Assembly: GCF_016097555.1 (NCBI RefSeq)
Contig: NC_054702.1
Location: 82,984,124-83,048,123 of the forward strand
Direction of reading: 5' to 3'
DNA length: 64,000 bases
From: Gigantopelta aegis
Taxonomy: Eukaryota; Mollusca; Gastropoda; Neomphalida; Peltospiridae
The notes under the pieces are model-generated. The model did not search any database, was not told the origin of the DNA, and was given only the letters and a program-made list of their open reading frames with translations. Shown here piece after piece: positions 37,501 through 51,738 of this stretch (the first letter of the stretch is position 1; every line of letters starts with the position of its first letter). A program made the translations under genes and the position numbers.

Positions 37501-40500
37501 CAGACACAACCACAAATAACTTAACTACTTAAGCAAACACCCAGTTGAAAGTAGTCTATCACGATAAACCTTGGTTTATTTTCCTTTAAAATAGCTTCAA
37601 ATATTATATATCAGAAACTGCAATTAAGAAAAACATGCCGTGAAAAACAAATCAAATATATAGTTCACAGCAAAAATGTGTTGTAGAGAATTAAAAACTC
37701 ATCAACAATCTCTACAGCACTGCCAGTGTTTGAATTCCATTTTATATGAAATTTGTAATATTAGATTCCATTAAAATTTTGTTACCAGAATTTGAGAGTT
37801 TGGCACCCAGTATGCTGGAGCTATCTGATCAGCCGTCCATTCTGCCAACATCTTCGTAGGTTTGGCACCGACCGTTCCAATTGTACTGGCGACACTGTGA
37901 AGTCCATCCAAAAATTTGCGAGCTGCATTGTGTGTTCCATCAAGCACTTGATGACTCTGAAATAGAAAAGACAATGCACATTTATACATATAAAATATTT
38001 ACACCACAAAGGCTTTGGTTAGAAAAGAATAAAAATGCTAAAATGAAGATGAAAATTTATTCACACAGTTCTAATTTTGTAGGATCGAAATGAATGAATT
38101 AATGAAAATTTACACCATACTTCAAAATATACATCAATTTTGTTAGACATTCTATAGACATTACCTGTCCTCAAACAAGTGCAGCATTCAACAGATGGTG
38201 GTGGGTGCCGATATCCGTAGATGCTTGTGATAACTCCCCAACCGGAAAGAGGCTGACTAGTGGAAGAATAAGGCCAACCTTGGTAAGCCCTCATCCTAGG
38301 GATGCCCGTCACAGACCAATGCAGGTGATGTTAGTAACAACAACCAGAATGGTGGCATCCGTCAGCAGTGGCAGGTACGGCTCCTAGAACACATGGACCA
38401 GGAGGCGGAAGCCACATCTCATGCTGGTTCTGACAGGGTGGGAAGACGTAGCCACCAGGGATGCAGGTGTTAGGTAACCCTCACGTATTGAAGTGTTATA
38501 GTTTTTCAATAACAAGCGACAACCTAATGAGGTGCATCCGTCAGAACATTGAACAGAACAAGCCCCCCCCCGAATGTTTTCTGTCTAGTACACCAAAGAA
38601 CTGTTCGTTCAATAACGACAACAAATAACCACATGCAGTGCAGGGTAAAGGTTATCGAGACAAAAGTTCCGGCACCAGTGCGTGAACTGTGCAAAAGAAC
38701 AAAAGTCTAAGCAATCCTCACCTGTCGATTCGGTGGACATCTCGGTATACAGCCCAGAATCAGACAGACATCAACGGCGACGAGGACGGCTTGTATTCAA
38801 CAGAGTCTGTGCAGCAACAACCGGACCCAGATGATGGAACCCCTCAACGTCTTCTGTGGAAACATCCCTCAGATAATAGTTGGCGAAGATGGAGTCCGTA
38901 GCCCAGAAACAGCCAGTGATGATGTGCTGAATGGATGTGTTGCAGTGCAGGGACATCGTGGCAGCCAAGGCACGGAGTTCATGCGGATTGGAAGCAGACG
39001 GAGCAGGTAAACCCTCCTTCTGATAGGCGGTCAGGATAGAAGACCGGATCCAGGTGGCCACCATGTTCTTGGTAATATCCCTCAACTGACTCTGGTTACA
39101 GGAGAGGAAAAGTCTTTTGCGATGTTGTCGAAAAGATCTGGTCCTCTCGATGTACTGGTGCAGGGCTCTAACAGGGCACAACACCAAGTCCTCAACGTCC
39201 GCCGGACCAACGATAGAGGAGAGGGCCTGCACAACATACGAGCGAGGCGCTTGGTCTGGTAACTGATTCTTTGCAACAAAGTTCATGAGTAACCCCAAGT
39301 TGACTGCACGCCGATCTCGGTGAAAATGTACCAAGTCTACATCAAGAGCATGGAGTTCTGAGACACGGGCAGCCGTGGCGAAACCGAGTAAAAACACCGT
39401 CTTCCACGTCAAATCTTGCAGGGAAGAGGACTCGATCGGCTCATAAGGTGCGGTCGATAACGCTCATAACACCAGATTCAGGTCCCATCTTGGTGGCCGA
39501 AACCAGTGTACTTGATCTTCAAGGCGAAACCCTTTGATCATCTTATGGATCTCAGGAATACCCGATAACTTCGTTCCAGTAGTGACATCACGAACAGTAG
39601 CGATGACTGAAACGTACCCAGCGATGGTAGACCCCTTCAATCGTAAAGTGGTCCGCAGATACAGCAAAAAATCAGCAAGACGAGGTATCTGGATCGTCTG
39701 AGGTTTGAGTTTTTGCCGGACACACCATCGGTGAAAGCAAAGCCATCTGACGTTGTAAGCCGCAGTAGTAGATGATCTGTGCGCTTTCAAAATGGCCGCC
39801 GTAGACTGTGAAGAAAAACCTTTCTTCCTCAAACTCTTGGAGATAAAGTCCACGCGTGCAGTTGGAACAACTGCGGACGTGGATGGTATAGTCTTGACGT
39901 GGGATGCAGCAACAGATGATCCCAGTCTGGCAGCGGTAAAGGATGTGGATCGGCAAGACGTATTAGATCTGGATACCACATCCTGGATGGCCACATCGCA
40001 GCAATGAGTAACAGGCGACAATGGTACAGCTGAAACCTCTGCAGCACCCTTGGAAGGAGGATTGGTGGAGGAAAAGCGTACGCGTCCATCTGTTCCCAGC
40101 TGATGGCCAATGCGTCGAGATCCAGAGCTTCGGGATCCGACACCGGAGACACGTAAACCCTCAGCTGATGGTTGAATCGTGTGGCGAAAAGATCGATGTT
40201 TGGTGTCCAAATTCTGTCGCACACCCATCGAAACGCTTCCGGATGGAGCATCCACTCCGTCGGCTATGGAGACGACGGCTGGGACAATGTGTCGGCTAGT
40301 ACATTGGAAACCCCTGGAATATGACGAGCCCGAAGTTGCAATGGAATTTCGTCGACCAGCTTGTAGAGACGATAAGTCAACTGCAGCAGACTGCTGGAGT
40401 GAGTTCCGCCCTGACGATTGATGTAAGCCGCCGCGGTAGTACTGTCTGTGGCCACCATGAGAGAGGCTTCCGTCAACATCTGTCGCCAATGAAGGATAGC

Positions 40501-43500
40501 GTAGTAGACTGCCAACAACTCTAACAGGTTGATGTGGAGTCCGAGTTCGCCGGGAGACCACAGCCCTGAAGTAGTCTGGTTGCTTAGATGGGCTCCCCAA
40601 CCTTCCAGTGACGCGTCGACGAACAGGTGATGAGTGGCTATGAAGGCCCGCATAGAGACACCTTCTAAGACGTTCGATCGGAGCTGCCACCACTGCAGGC
40701 TGGAGCGTAGATCGTCCGGGAGTGAGATGATCAAGTCCGGATTGTTGAAACGAACAAACGGGTTGAGAAACATCTGCAAGCGCCGCAACTGGAGACGACC
40801 TCTGAGTGTCAAATCCTGGGCGGAAGTGAGGAGACCCAGGAGACTCTACCAACCGCGGAAGGTCATTGGAGCGGTGAGGGCTATGGCAATCATGGTCTGG
40901 ATCTTCTCCCAACGGTCTAAAGGAACTTGAACGAGGCCCAGGTCGGCTCGAAGCCAAGCGCCTATGAACTGTAGAGACTGCGTGGGAGCCAGTCTAGATT
41001 TCTCGATGTTGATAATCCAACCCAGCTGCTTGAGAAAGTCCACGATGAAGGCAACATGTGCAGTCAGCCCTGTCTTGCTGTGACACCTCATCAGGCAATC
41101 GTCGAGGTACGGGTAAAAGGATATACCTCTGCGATGCAGGAAGCGTGACATCGGAGTCGTGATTCTGGTGAACAGCCATGGCGCTATGGATATCCCAAAG
41201 GGCAGGACTGTCCATTCATAATGCCGACCCTGTAGCACAAACCGCAGGTAGTGATGGAAATCGGCATGCATCGGAACGTGCAGGTAGGCGTCCTTGAGAT
41301 CTAGCGAGGCAAGCCAATCCCCCGGTCTGATCACGGCTATGACATCTCGCAACGTTAACATCTTGAAGGTCGGAGGAGGAGACAGGTAGTGGTCGTTGAA
41401 GACCGCCAAGTTGTGAATCATTCGCAGCTCCGGAGAATCTTTCTTTGGTACGAGAAAGATGTCCGAGTAAAAGCCGGGTGTTAAGTGTGCTTCCGAAATG
41501 CTGCGAACGGCTCCCTTCTCCACCAGCTTGTTGACGGACTCCTGTAGAACCTTGACTTGCGCGACGGAATGCCGCGGTTCTCGAGGTGAAGTGGTCAATG
41601 GAGGGATGGCAGACAATTGCAGACGATACCCTGTCTTCAAGATCGACGTGACAAACGGATCTTGGCAAAGTGTCTGCCAGTTTCGCCAATAACGGCGAAG
41701 TCGACTTCTGACCATGGATCTTCCGACCGGTGTGGTACACACCGGAAGCGTCAAAACCGAATCGTTGTTCTGGTTCAAAATCAGGGGCGGGCGTAGGTTG
41801 AAGCAATCTGAGCAGTCCACGATCTGTTGGCTGGCGTCAACGTCGGCCAGGCTTCCCCTGGGTCCGAGCTGGCGGACCGGATGGTCGTCTGACCGGAAAC
41901 CGTCGAGAAGGTTGACCTCGAAAGGAACCTTTCCAGCGCTTAGATGGTGGTTGTGGTGTGAATGTAGACTTTCGCTTCGTGGATTCCAACGTTGAAATAA
42001 GTTGCAACGCTTTGACAGTTGCTGTCGACTGTTGGTCCTTATCATTGGCCTTCACCACCTCAGAAACCTTGCCTGCAAACAGCTTCGTTGCGGACCACGG
42101 TTGAGCTAACAGCTCCTTCTTATGCTGGAAATCCAAAGTGGATTTTTTCAGATAAGCCTGGCGACGGTATTGCATCAACATCGAGGACATCGAAGTCACC
42201 GAAGACGTCAGGAAAGCTAGCATCTGCGCCGATTGCTGAAACAGCGCGTAGCACCGTGCATCTTTTGCCTGGGTGGCCATCGCAGCAAGGAAAACGTCCA
42301 AGTAAGATATCACAAACAAGCAACGTCTCTGGGCAGTATCCATGGCTTGTACTTGTTTGTCCGTCAAATCCACGGTTGACGACTTCCCAAGACAGTGAAC
42401 ATCTTCATCCAAAGACGGAGCTCCATCTGTAAAGGGCATGTCAAACACCGGATACATACGGTGACCCCAAGACGGGAAGGCGACGAAAGACGCTGTGTCT
42501 TTAAAAGTGCGGTCTAAATCTGTCGCCACCTCGGATACGAGTGTACCGGCTGCCAAGGAACGGATCACCACATCTTCCGGAGGGACATCAGTCGCTATCA
42601 TCGGTGTCGGTCCCTTCTTGGACGGCGTTGGTGGATGTGGCAAGGACGGCAACATGTCATAGACGGCCGCCAAGCAATCCCTCATATTCATATGGTCAGG
42701 AGAGTCGGGCTCATCAATGATGGAAACCGCTGTAGGCGCTGCATCTCCAAAGTCTCGAAGCACTCGAGCACAAGCACAGGCTAATCGATCCGCCGAAACA
42801 GAAGTCACTGGTGAACCGGACCGTGGACGGTCCCGTCGAGAACCCTCTGAAGCCTCAATAGAAGGTCTGCGCTGCTGATCCACGGAACCCGTAGGAAGCC
42901 GTGCAGGTCGTGGGGAACGGCTACGGGCCCGGCTCCGGTCCCGGCTCCGCTGCGCCGAAGATGACTTCCCCGCTGAAGATCAGTGATCCTTGGAGGCCGT
43001 GGAACGTCTAACTGATTGAGTCGGCTTGTCAGAGGGCTGCGTAGGAATCGCAGGCCTGTCATCTGAAGTCTTGCGTCCTGGAGCCGCACCCCCCGAAGAG
43101 GGGACTTGAACCGGACCTGACCCCAAACCCGCCGGTTCTGGTAAGGCCACCATCGACGCCATGGTCTCTTTCAGCATAGTGGGTAGCATCGAACGTAATA
43201 CATCTGCTACGGAGTCCGCAAATGACGGCGAAGATTCCACTTTCTTGGCTCTCGTCGACACCACCTTCAAGTAAGCCGCAAACTCGACAGTAGACAGGCC
43301 CGAACACAGGTCGCATCTCGAAGAGAGGCTACAAGGAACACGGCAACCCGGACATAAATCATGAGGGTCGCCGCCTGCAGTGAACTTTTTACAGCGTAAA
43401 CACGCTCGTACCTGTCGCTGAACATTAACATCCGACATGATAATAAGTTTTCAATCTGTGAAAGAGAAAGAAAAAGAATCCATGACACAAACACAAAGCC

Positions 43501-46500
43501 GGTCAACAAAGACGCCATTTTGCAAATGGCGTCCGACACGACAACCGGCAATATAACAACATTTCATGTAATTAACACTTGGCAAGTCATGCGAAATACG
43601 CGAAAAACATACGAAAGCTAACGAAAGCTAACGAATTAAGGTGAAAAACATTCCACCCAACACAAAGCCAGTCAATACAGACGCCATTTTGCAAATGGCG
43701 TCCGACACGACAACCGGCAATATAACAACATTTCATGTAATTAAACGCTTGGAAAGTCAAGCGAAATACGCGAAAAGAAACATACGAAAGCTAACGAAAG
43801 CTCACGAAATTAAGGTGAAAAACATTTCACCCAAACACGAATACAAAAGCAAAGGTCTTATAAAAAAGTTGACTCCAAACAGAGCCAAGCAAAAGGACGT
43901 CCAGACGCTTTAGCGAAGAGAAAAAGAAGGAAGTTACAGTCATGTGACCGGAACTAGAGAGCAGTATGCAGTAGAAGAATTTAGGCCATCCCATTGGCTG
44001 TTGGGATGTTCGGACCAGACCACTTGCATGGGGGGGAGGTGCACTTGTTTGAGGACAGGTAATGTCTATAGAAAACAAGATACAGGTGGATACTCATGTT
44101 TTTTTTATCAGCTTGTTTTCTATAAGGAAAAAATGAACTAACTAAAATTAAATTGAGCTACTCACATCTGGCCAAATGTGCATCACTTCCATCTGGACAA
44201 TGGTTTCGATGTCATGGTTTCCATACCAGTACTGGCGGCTGCGATAGATAATTCCACAATTGGGACATTCTAGAACATAGCTGTAAAAAAATAATAATAA
44301 TTAATAATAACTTTCTGATCAAATTAATTCAGCTTATTACCATTTATTGTATATGCTTTAAAATTGTATAATCTCACCAATGTGGAATGTTTTTGGATAA
44401 ATTTATAACATAGAGGAAGACGAACATTGACAAATTTTGTGGCCATACTTATAGACACTTTGTGAGTCTAATACAATAAAATTTTGTATGGGATACCAAC
44501 AATATAATAATCTGAAGTTCAATTATATCTATCATTATATCTTCATTTAATATTACTATGATAAAAACCCATTTTTCCAGGTGTGCAGTTTTTGACACAG
44601 TGCGCAATGCGGAAAATAGATGCATACTATGCCACTCATATGGAAACACCACTGTTGGTAACCAATGCATTTTTTAATGCATCTGTTTTGGGCACTCTGC
44701 ATCTGTGCCAGTAACCACAGACATGGAAAATGGCCGTAAGTTGTATCACTCAATCAGGTTTCAGACTTGTTGACTTGTCTGATGAACTAGCTGATTAATG
44801 TTTTGAAAAGAAACAATCCTCCTATCAAAAACATCTGAATGAATGAATGAATGAATAAATGAATGAATGATTTATTTAACAACACCAACAGCATGTAAAC
44901 ACATTGTCTATTGGGTGTCAAATTCAAACACATTTCAGACTATGCTGGGGAAAAAACTGAGGGGAGAGATTATGTACTAACATAACTTATATTGTGGGTA
45001 GCCATTTAAAATATTACCATATTGATAGTATCAGTTTGATACTATGTAAATTCACATGTTAAGGGGAGCTAAAAATTACTATCATTGATCTAGTCTCAGG
45101 GGAGTGATGAAGTGCAAAAGTGATAGCTCCCCTTCACAGTAGGATCTGACTTTTCAACCTCAAGCATGTGTAAAAATTTAATTTTTTATTTGATACATAC
45201 TGTAGAAGACAGAAAAAAAGTTGTGTGTTATAATGAAAACTGAATATTTCACATACCCAGACCAGAGATATTTGCCAAGTCCAACCCAAGTATTGTCTGA
45301 TGATGCTGATGTCTTTGGAACAACAAAATTCCGATTTCCCTTTATGATACATTTCTAAAAAAAAAAGAAAAGAAAAGAAATGGACTCACGTAAACATGCA
45401 AACCATTATAAATGCTGACATTATGAATGTAACAAAATACTTAATATAGTGGATGTTTGTCTAAATTAACATCATGACAGAAAGACAAATCTTATTATTG
45501 AAATCTAACATATATATATGTAACACAATTCTACATTAAACATGCCACATGATTTCAATGGATATTGATTTACATAATGCTAAATTGCAAAGAAGTGCAT
45601 TGTGGAAGAAACAGTTTTGTCTTGTTATTGCAGGGTAATTACTGTAGGCATTTTTTTCTCCACAGCATACAAATTATTGTCATTAGTTGAAAGGCTAAGT
45701 TTTGGTTTTTGTAACAAAATTACTGGTTCAAAATAGCCATAGGTGAGCATTTTGCCTATGGCAAAAGAGTGCTGTTATTTTGAATATGCAAACTAAAAAT
45801 GTGAAATTTTGAACTCTACAATTATGATAATGGTCTTCACTGAAGCATTTTAAAATAACAACCTTTATACCATTTTGTTTTGAAGGTTGTATATTTATAG
45901 TCAAACTCTGTATTTTGAAAAGTTAGCTTCCTACAAGGATGGCCAGTTAATAAAGGCCAGTTGGTGAGATGATTTGTGAGGATAATAGGATTACCATTAA
46001 AGACAATGAGATTAATGAAACTTTATTTTATCTGGCTACCATTAAATCAATGGCTAAACCATTAAATAAATTTTGCTATACATTTTTAACAAACATCTCC
46101 GAATTATTAAACCGTATTTATTATTATTATTTTTTAAACGTATGTCAATAACAAATGAAACATTTAAATATGATTTAACATTTTAATTAAACAAAATGAT
46201 TGCCTATATGTTCTAACAAGGACACCATCTACTATGTATTCATAAAAAGTAATGATCAACACAATAAATGTCATCCTACAGTCAAACTCTAATGAATGTG
46301 CACCTGACAAGAACAGGGATGGAGCCATGTATGTTGCTACATCACCAGTAACAGTGTATTGTCTAATCTGTACCGACTGCAGATGTATAGATGGCTTAAG
46401 TTTGTTTTAAGGCTTGCTTTTGTTTAACGCCACCACTAGAGCACACTGATTTATTAATCATCGGCTATCGGATGTCAAACATTTGGTAATTTTGACATAG

Positions 46501-49500
46501 TCTTACAGAGAAAGCCTGTTACATTTTCCCATAAATAGCGCATACCACGGCCTTTGATATACCAGTCGGGGTGCACTTGATGAAACAAGAAATAGCCCAA
46601 TGGGCCCACTGGCGGGGATCAATCTTAAATCGACTTTACATCAGACGAACACTTTACCACTGGGCTACGTCTCGCCCCATGTATAGGTGAAGAGAAAACG
46701 ATATCACATGTGTGTTGGCTATTGCCGGATGCACTAACCTTACAGAGGTATCGCATGTTACCGTACTGATACTGGTAACGACACCGCACATCCTCGCCTG
46801 GCTTGTGATCCATGTCCTCCGAGGTGTGACTCATACTTCGCATGCATTTTGCCCTGGCAGATCAAGTAATAGTGAACTTTTACATTTAAAAAAAGTTATA
46901 ATAATAAAAGAAACAAACATAACATATCAGTATCAGGGCTAGCTCTGGTACTCACCAATTGCAAATTTCAAAAACAATTGTCAATTGGCAAATTTTATTT
47001 GAATTTGGCGAAATAATTTAATGTAATAATTGATATTTAACTACAAAATAACTGGGTTTCAGCTAATTTTTTAAGTTTTAATAGATAATTTGTCAAAAAA
47101 TATTGCTGACCCAGTTAGTCCTACAGTATGAGAATGAGAATGACCTAACCAATAATATCAGTTTGACTCATTTAATATAATTAATAATTCTAGTACTACT
47201 GCAATACCATCTATTGTCTATTTTACCAAATTTAAATCAGCCAATTTGACTCTCAGTATTTTTAAGAATTTTAAGATTTTCAAGATATATCAAATGGCTA
47301 CCATAATTTTACAGGCTAAAAAGAAATCACTTACTCAACAAAAGAACTACTAAAAACTGGCATAAAATAATAATTATTTTATTATATAATAAATACTTAA
47401 TCTTCAAATAAGTTCACGACAAGTATGTTATAAAAATCTGAACACAGAGATCCACACACAGATTTTATAGTGCTCAGCTTGATGGGAGTTTCACATACCC
47501 GCATGCTAAACACATTGTTGAACAGGTGAAATACTGGTCTGGGAATGTGTTACATCCTGGCTTGTCGATGTCTCCACTAAATGCATCATTCAGGGCCTAA
47601 AATATATGATCTCATTTTAAATAAAATGTTTACTGACCTGTATATTACAGAACTAAATGAATGATAATGTAATTTATTTCTGTGCAACAAAAACATCTCG
47701 CTAAAAGATTGTGGTATTTACACAAAAACAATATGGAATTTATCAACGGTTTCCACTCGTAAGAGCTTTAATGCACTGTGTTGTAATGTTTAATCAATAT
47801 TTAGGGGTGCCATTCCTACATGCATGTCCAGTCTAACACATAATTTTGAGGACAATGATTTTTTTTTTTTTTGTCAACATTTTGAGTGCGATATTTCACT
47901 CTGCTGGGTTTTCAAAAATGAAAGTCTGCTATATTTAAAGTGAAACAGGGAAGTACAATATGTACCTTCAGAGCATGGAAGACAATTCCTGGTTGTCTAC
48001 GTGCCCTGATAACATTATTTTCTAGCAGCTCTTTAGTGACTCGCTGCAGTCGACGAAAGTCTGTGGGTGGATTTTGTGTTTTTGTACCAACATAGTGGAG
48101 TCGACTAAAGGCATTAAAACTGCATTTTAAATCCTTAAATTTGGCTTCAACTTCATTTTCTGGTGCTTTTCCTGAAACATAAAAACTAATATTAAAACTC
48201 ACAAACTACTTTTACAGATAAAATAAAGTCTTAATGTTATGGTATTGCTGAACTAAGACAAAACTTTATAATTTAATCTCAATGTGTGTTCTGTATAATC
48301 GTACCTCATATATGAAAGACAGTAATTCTACACAAGAATATGTTTATGTTTTTTTGCCATAAAATATCAAATTTAACTAACAGATACAATTATATACAAT
48401 ATTGTAGTATATTACTGTAAAATATTTAATATTACGGTAGTGCAATATCATTACATTTATTTCAAGCTTCATGTAATTTGCTAATAACATGACAACATTG
48501 AAGTCTGCTAAACACAGGGAACAATTTGGTTTAAAAAGTTTGATTGAAAATATTTGCTATCAATTTGAAAATTTAGTAGCATCTAGTATTTAATGTTACA
48601 AAATTGTGTAGCAATCTTTGAAACTTGTGTAGCAAATTGTGACACGATACTGAACAAAATGTACCCTGAAAAACATTGGTTTGTACCATAAATACAGTTT
48701 TACCTCAGTCTTCAATTTTACTGAATACCTACATAAATGACTTTGGAAAATTTATGTCATTTCATAAGAAAAAAAGATAAAAAAAAAAATTATCTCCCAA
48801 AAACATGAAATGAATATTTACTTTCCTTTATCCTAAAATAAAAAAAGAAGTTGGCAATTAAAATATTTAAAATGCAAACAGAGAAAAACCCTGCACTATA
48901 AACATTATAGTAATCCAATCATTAACAGGCCTTGAGGTTAACATTTTGACCTAAGCACACTGTGTGCCTATTTTAAATAAAAAAAATTAAGAGTTAATTT
49001 TAGTAGTGCTCACACTAAATCAGTTCTGGATTTTATAATTGATCATTACATCACAAAAGGCCAAATGATCAATTTTTAATAATACAAACTGTTGCCAATA
49101 ATTTTCATACAACACTAGTGCATGTATGCAATTGCAACAGATGGAATTATTAAAAGAATCCAATGTATTTAAAAGTTCAAAATACCTTGACCACCAGCCA
49201 AGACATTGGTATGTATAGTCTCATGAAATATAATAATAGCTGGTCCAAGATGTGACACCGATATATCACGATTATGTTTCTCGGCAGCTTTTTTCAGTGC
49301 TTGTGTGAAGTGCTCCAGGTAGCTCTTGGAGGCATCACTGATAAATCTAAACATGTCACTGTGTAGACGTTCAGCCCGTGTGCGGTAGATCACGACATCT
49401 GATATCGCCAACACTTTCAGCAACAAGCGTGTTCTCTGGTTGGAGTTGTCAGCAACGCCAAGTAAACCCTCTGTATCTATGATAATTGCTTTGTTTTCTG

Positions 49501-51047
49501 GATCGTAAGCTGCCCATATTCCAACAGTACAGGATGCATGTCCTGATGATGTCTGAAAGACTTCCTTTCCTCCAAAGAATGTGTGATTCAGAGTGTGTGA
49601 CTTTCCATCACCGGTATTACCAAATATAGAAACAACCTTCACTTTGACATCATTATGCTCTTCTGTATAGCAACCAAGTTTTTCACAAAAATCCTTTTCA
49701 TCTTTTACCTTAAAATAAATAATAAAAATACAAAATTCCTGGCAATTTGTCATGTACTACTATTACTATTAGCATAAAAAGAGTCAAAAAAAGATTCTTC
49801 TAAAAGAATATATAAATACATGCTAAAAATAAAGAGCCTATGATAAACAAGAACTGTAACCAAACTATTTGTTTGTTTTATTTAACAACAACACTAGAGC
49901 ATATTGATTCATTAATCATCGGCTATTGGATGCCAAACATTTAGTAATTTCAACATTACGTCTTAGAGAGGAAACTTGCTACATTTTTCCATTAGTAGCA
50001 AGGGATGTTTTATATGCATCACCTCAGACAGGATAGCACATACCACAGCCTTTGATATACGTCATGGTGCACTGGCTGGAATAAAAAATAGCCCAATGGG
50101 CCCACCGACATGGATCAATCTTACACCAACTGTGCATCAAAAAAGTACTGTAACGTCCCTAACACAAATATATTTACAAATATAAACATTCAGTATTTTA
50201 TTATGTACATTTATGATTTAAATTACAGGTATATCATGTATGTATATTAAATTATGCTTTCCTAAAATATACATGTATGTTTTATATTATTACACAGTTT
50301 TAATACCTGCAGTTCTTCTTTGTCGGTAGCTAAAACAAAGCCACAGCAATTTTGGTATTTTTTCACATGGTCATTCATATCATCAAGTTCCTTGGCAATG
50401 TCACTACAATCAAAAGGCTCAGTTATACCCTGGCAAACATCCGGAATGCTACTCTGGCTGTGATCAGAATGAAAGCTTGTAAATGACATATTTTCATCTT
50501 CTGGAGTGCTGATCTCTGGACATGATAAAGATGACACAGGGACTTGTTCAAGTTGTTGTGGACATGACAAATAGGTTAGAGAATCATCATTGAAAGACAC
50601 GGGTGATAATGGCTTCAAATTGTGTTGCACAGATTGTTGCTCTTGTTGGCTTTTTCTAGTTACATACTCTTTAAATGACATGTGACGATGAGTCTTTTTT
50701 TTGCTTTGAATATGTTCTTTATCATAACAATTATAACAATACCTTTGTTTGCAATTTTCACACCAGATATCAGCAAAATTTACATTTTCACATTTCACAT
50801 TATTTTTGGTGCCTTCACACAATGTATCAATAGGAATTTTCTCTAATTTTACTCTACCATGAAGATCGTCTTTAGAACTGCCAATGGAGTGTATATTTTT
50901 CTCGCAATCTACACACTGCTGGGATTTACATTGTTTACAATAATATTGTGCTTCTGCCTCAAACACTTGACAACACAATCTTTCTTGACAATGACGTTTA
51001 GAACTTCTTGCTTTCACTGCTCGTTTAGTAGGTTGTGGCCTATTCAT
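34576..51047 (-). CDS. ZFYVE1: ZFYVE1 (DFCP1), double-FYVE omegasome protein
   Basis: Eleven coding exons in phase: 51047-50307, 49708-49186, 48171-47966, 47596-47499, 46853-46739, 45354-45257, 44280-44166, 37956-37786, 36466-36304, 35755-35654 and 34808-34576 (stop TAG). The product is 854 aa, against 777 in human. Order: two B-box-like zinc clusters (YYCKQCKSQQCVDCEKNIH, IWCENCKQRYCYNCYDKEH), a serine-rich linker, a nucleotide-binding domain with P-loop GNTGDGKS (about residues 277-284) and DTEG, a cysteine-rich middle, and two FYVE fingers near residues 690-745 and 790-852, both with KHHCRACGQG. The family binds PI3P, marks omegasomes during autophagosome formation and also sits on lipid droplets. 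The intron between 44166 and 37956 is enlarged by a 5.9-kb retroelement in the same orientation. It is head to head with RTF1. Confidence 0.97.
35155..35309. repeat. near-perfect hairpin in a ZFYVE1 intron
   Basis: About 155 bp with arms of roughly 65 bp: AACTTCACAGACGTTGTTTT and TTTGCTTCCTATTTATTG on the left are mirrored on the right as CAATAAATAGGAAGCAAAAA and AACGTATGTGAAGTT. The tip is the palindrome GACCGCTACGCGGTC. No coding capacity. It is transcribed within the ZFYVE1 pre-mRNA. Confidence 0.85.
36757..36935. mobile_element. hAT-like element end
   Basis: Begins CAGAGATGGGGTAATTGTAA, a hAT-type terminus, followed by several copies of TAATCGATTACA with GCAATTG between them. The other terminus is not apparent. 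It lies in a ZFYVE1 intron beside a TA tract. Confidence 0.55.
38150..44073 (-). mobile_element. DIRS-type tyrosine-recombinase retroelement, nearly whole
   Basis: About 5.9 kb on the minus strand, treated as a fossil. The ends are perfect 33-bp inverted repeats (38150-38182 and 44041-44073, containing ACATTACCTGTCCTCAAACA). Parts in element order: a leader at about 43490-43860 holding about two copies of a 169-bp tandem repeat; a gag-like region at about 43440-41840 with cysteine clusters; a reverse transcriptase and RNase H region at about 42045-40260; and a tyrosine recombinase region at about 40000-38770. Overlapping frames are usual in DIRS elements. It looks close to whole with perhaps a few breaks. 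Perfect ends and long open frames suggest a fairly recent insertion. It lies in a ZFYVE1 intron, in the same direction as the gene, and its GC content is well above that of the host DNA. Confidence 0.85.
44837..44960. mobile_element. SINE-like fragment with (GAAT)n end
   Basis: A GAAT tract of about 35 bp followed by GATTTATTTAACAACACCAA and CACATTGTCTATTGGGTGTC. This looks like the tail and end of another SINE-like repeat. Further similarity to 21860-21960 follows, to about 45060. Confidence 0.45.
46418..46680 (-). mobile_element. SINE family B, full length
   Basis: On the minus strand it begins GGGGCGAGACGTAGCCCAGT with GGTAAAGTGTTCG as box A and GATTGATCCCCG as box B. It continues through CCATTGGGCTATTTC and ATATCAAAGGCCGTGGTATG and ends in GTGGCGTTAAACA. 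It lies in a ZFYVE1 intron 58 bp from the exon at 46739. Confidence 0.8.
49868..50140 (-). mobile_element. SINE family B copy
   Basis: Reverse complement of family B: the tail (TTTATTTAACAACAACACTA), GATTCATTAATCATCGGCTA, then CAGGATAGCACATACCACAG and the head near 50130. It lies in the first ZFYVE1 coding intron. Confidence 0.75.
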
Positions 51048-51341
51048 CTGGACAACAATAAAAACTAATTTGGCACTTCATAACACTTCTTTTTAAAAAT
51101 TAAAACCAAGAAATTCAACATTTAACTTCCTTTAGTTGAACAAATTTGGGAATCCCCATCCACTTCCTATGCAATAAATATAAATTCGTATAATACTAAT
51201 GAAACGAAAGCAGTTATGGTGTACATAAAATACTGTGACAAGAGAGCACAGCGGAATAATACAACATAAGCCACAGAAATTAATAATATGCCTGTATGAA
51301 ACGATTTATCAGAATTCCACACATTCAGTAACCACTAGCAC

Positions 51342-51738
51342 TTAAAGGGACATTCCTGAGTTTGCTGCAATTTTTAAGATGTTATCTACTAACAGAGACT
51401 TTTTAACGACTGTAATTACATATCAAATATATTTTTCTGCATAAAATATTAGTGGCTGTATATTAAACATGTTTCTGATCGTTCTAATATTTGTACTACG
51501 TTAAATTTCATTTTATTTCCTAAAATATACTTTTATCGTAGGCCGACGTACGAAATTATTTGAAAACAAAATCCAGTTTGGGCTTCTAACAAATATTAAG
51601 ACGACCAGAAACACATTGGAAATACAGACACTGATATTCTAAACAAGAAAATATATTTAATATGTAAGTTTAATCGTAGAAATACTTTATTAGTCGGAAA
51701 CATCTTACAATGCAGGAAAGTCAGGAATGTCCCTTTAA
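51342..51738. mobile_element. TTAA-flanked MITE, complete, 397 bp
   Basis: Starts TTAAAGGGACATTCCTGAGT and ends with CAGGAATGTCCCTTTAA, so TTAA lies at both ends. Much of the interior is also an inverted repeat (TACATATCAAATATATTTTT against AAATATATTTAATATGTAAG). There is no coding capacity. TTAA targets are typical of piggyBac-type transposases, though TA insertion with a longer repeat is also possible. Confidence 0.75.

Noticed and set aside
45134-45352. Minus-strand 72-codon frame starting MYHKGKSEF
   Set aside because: Wrong frame of the ZFYVE1 exon 45354-45257. The correct frame reads KCIIKGNRNFVVPKTSASSD and joins its neighbours in phase.
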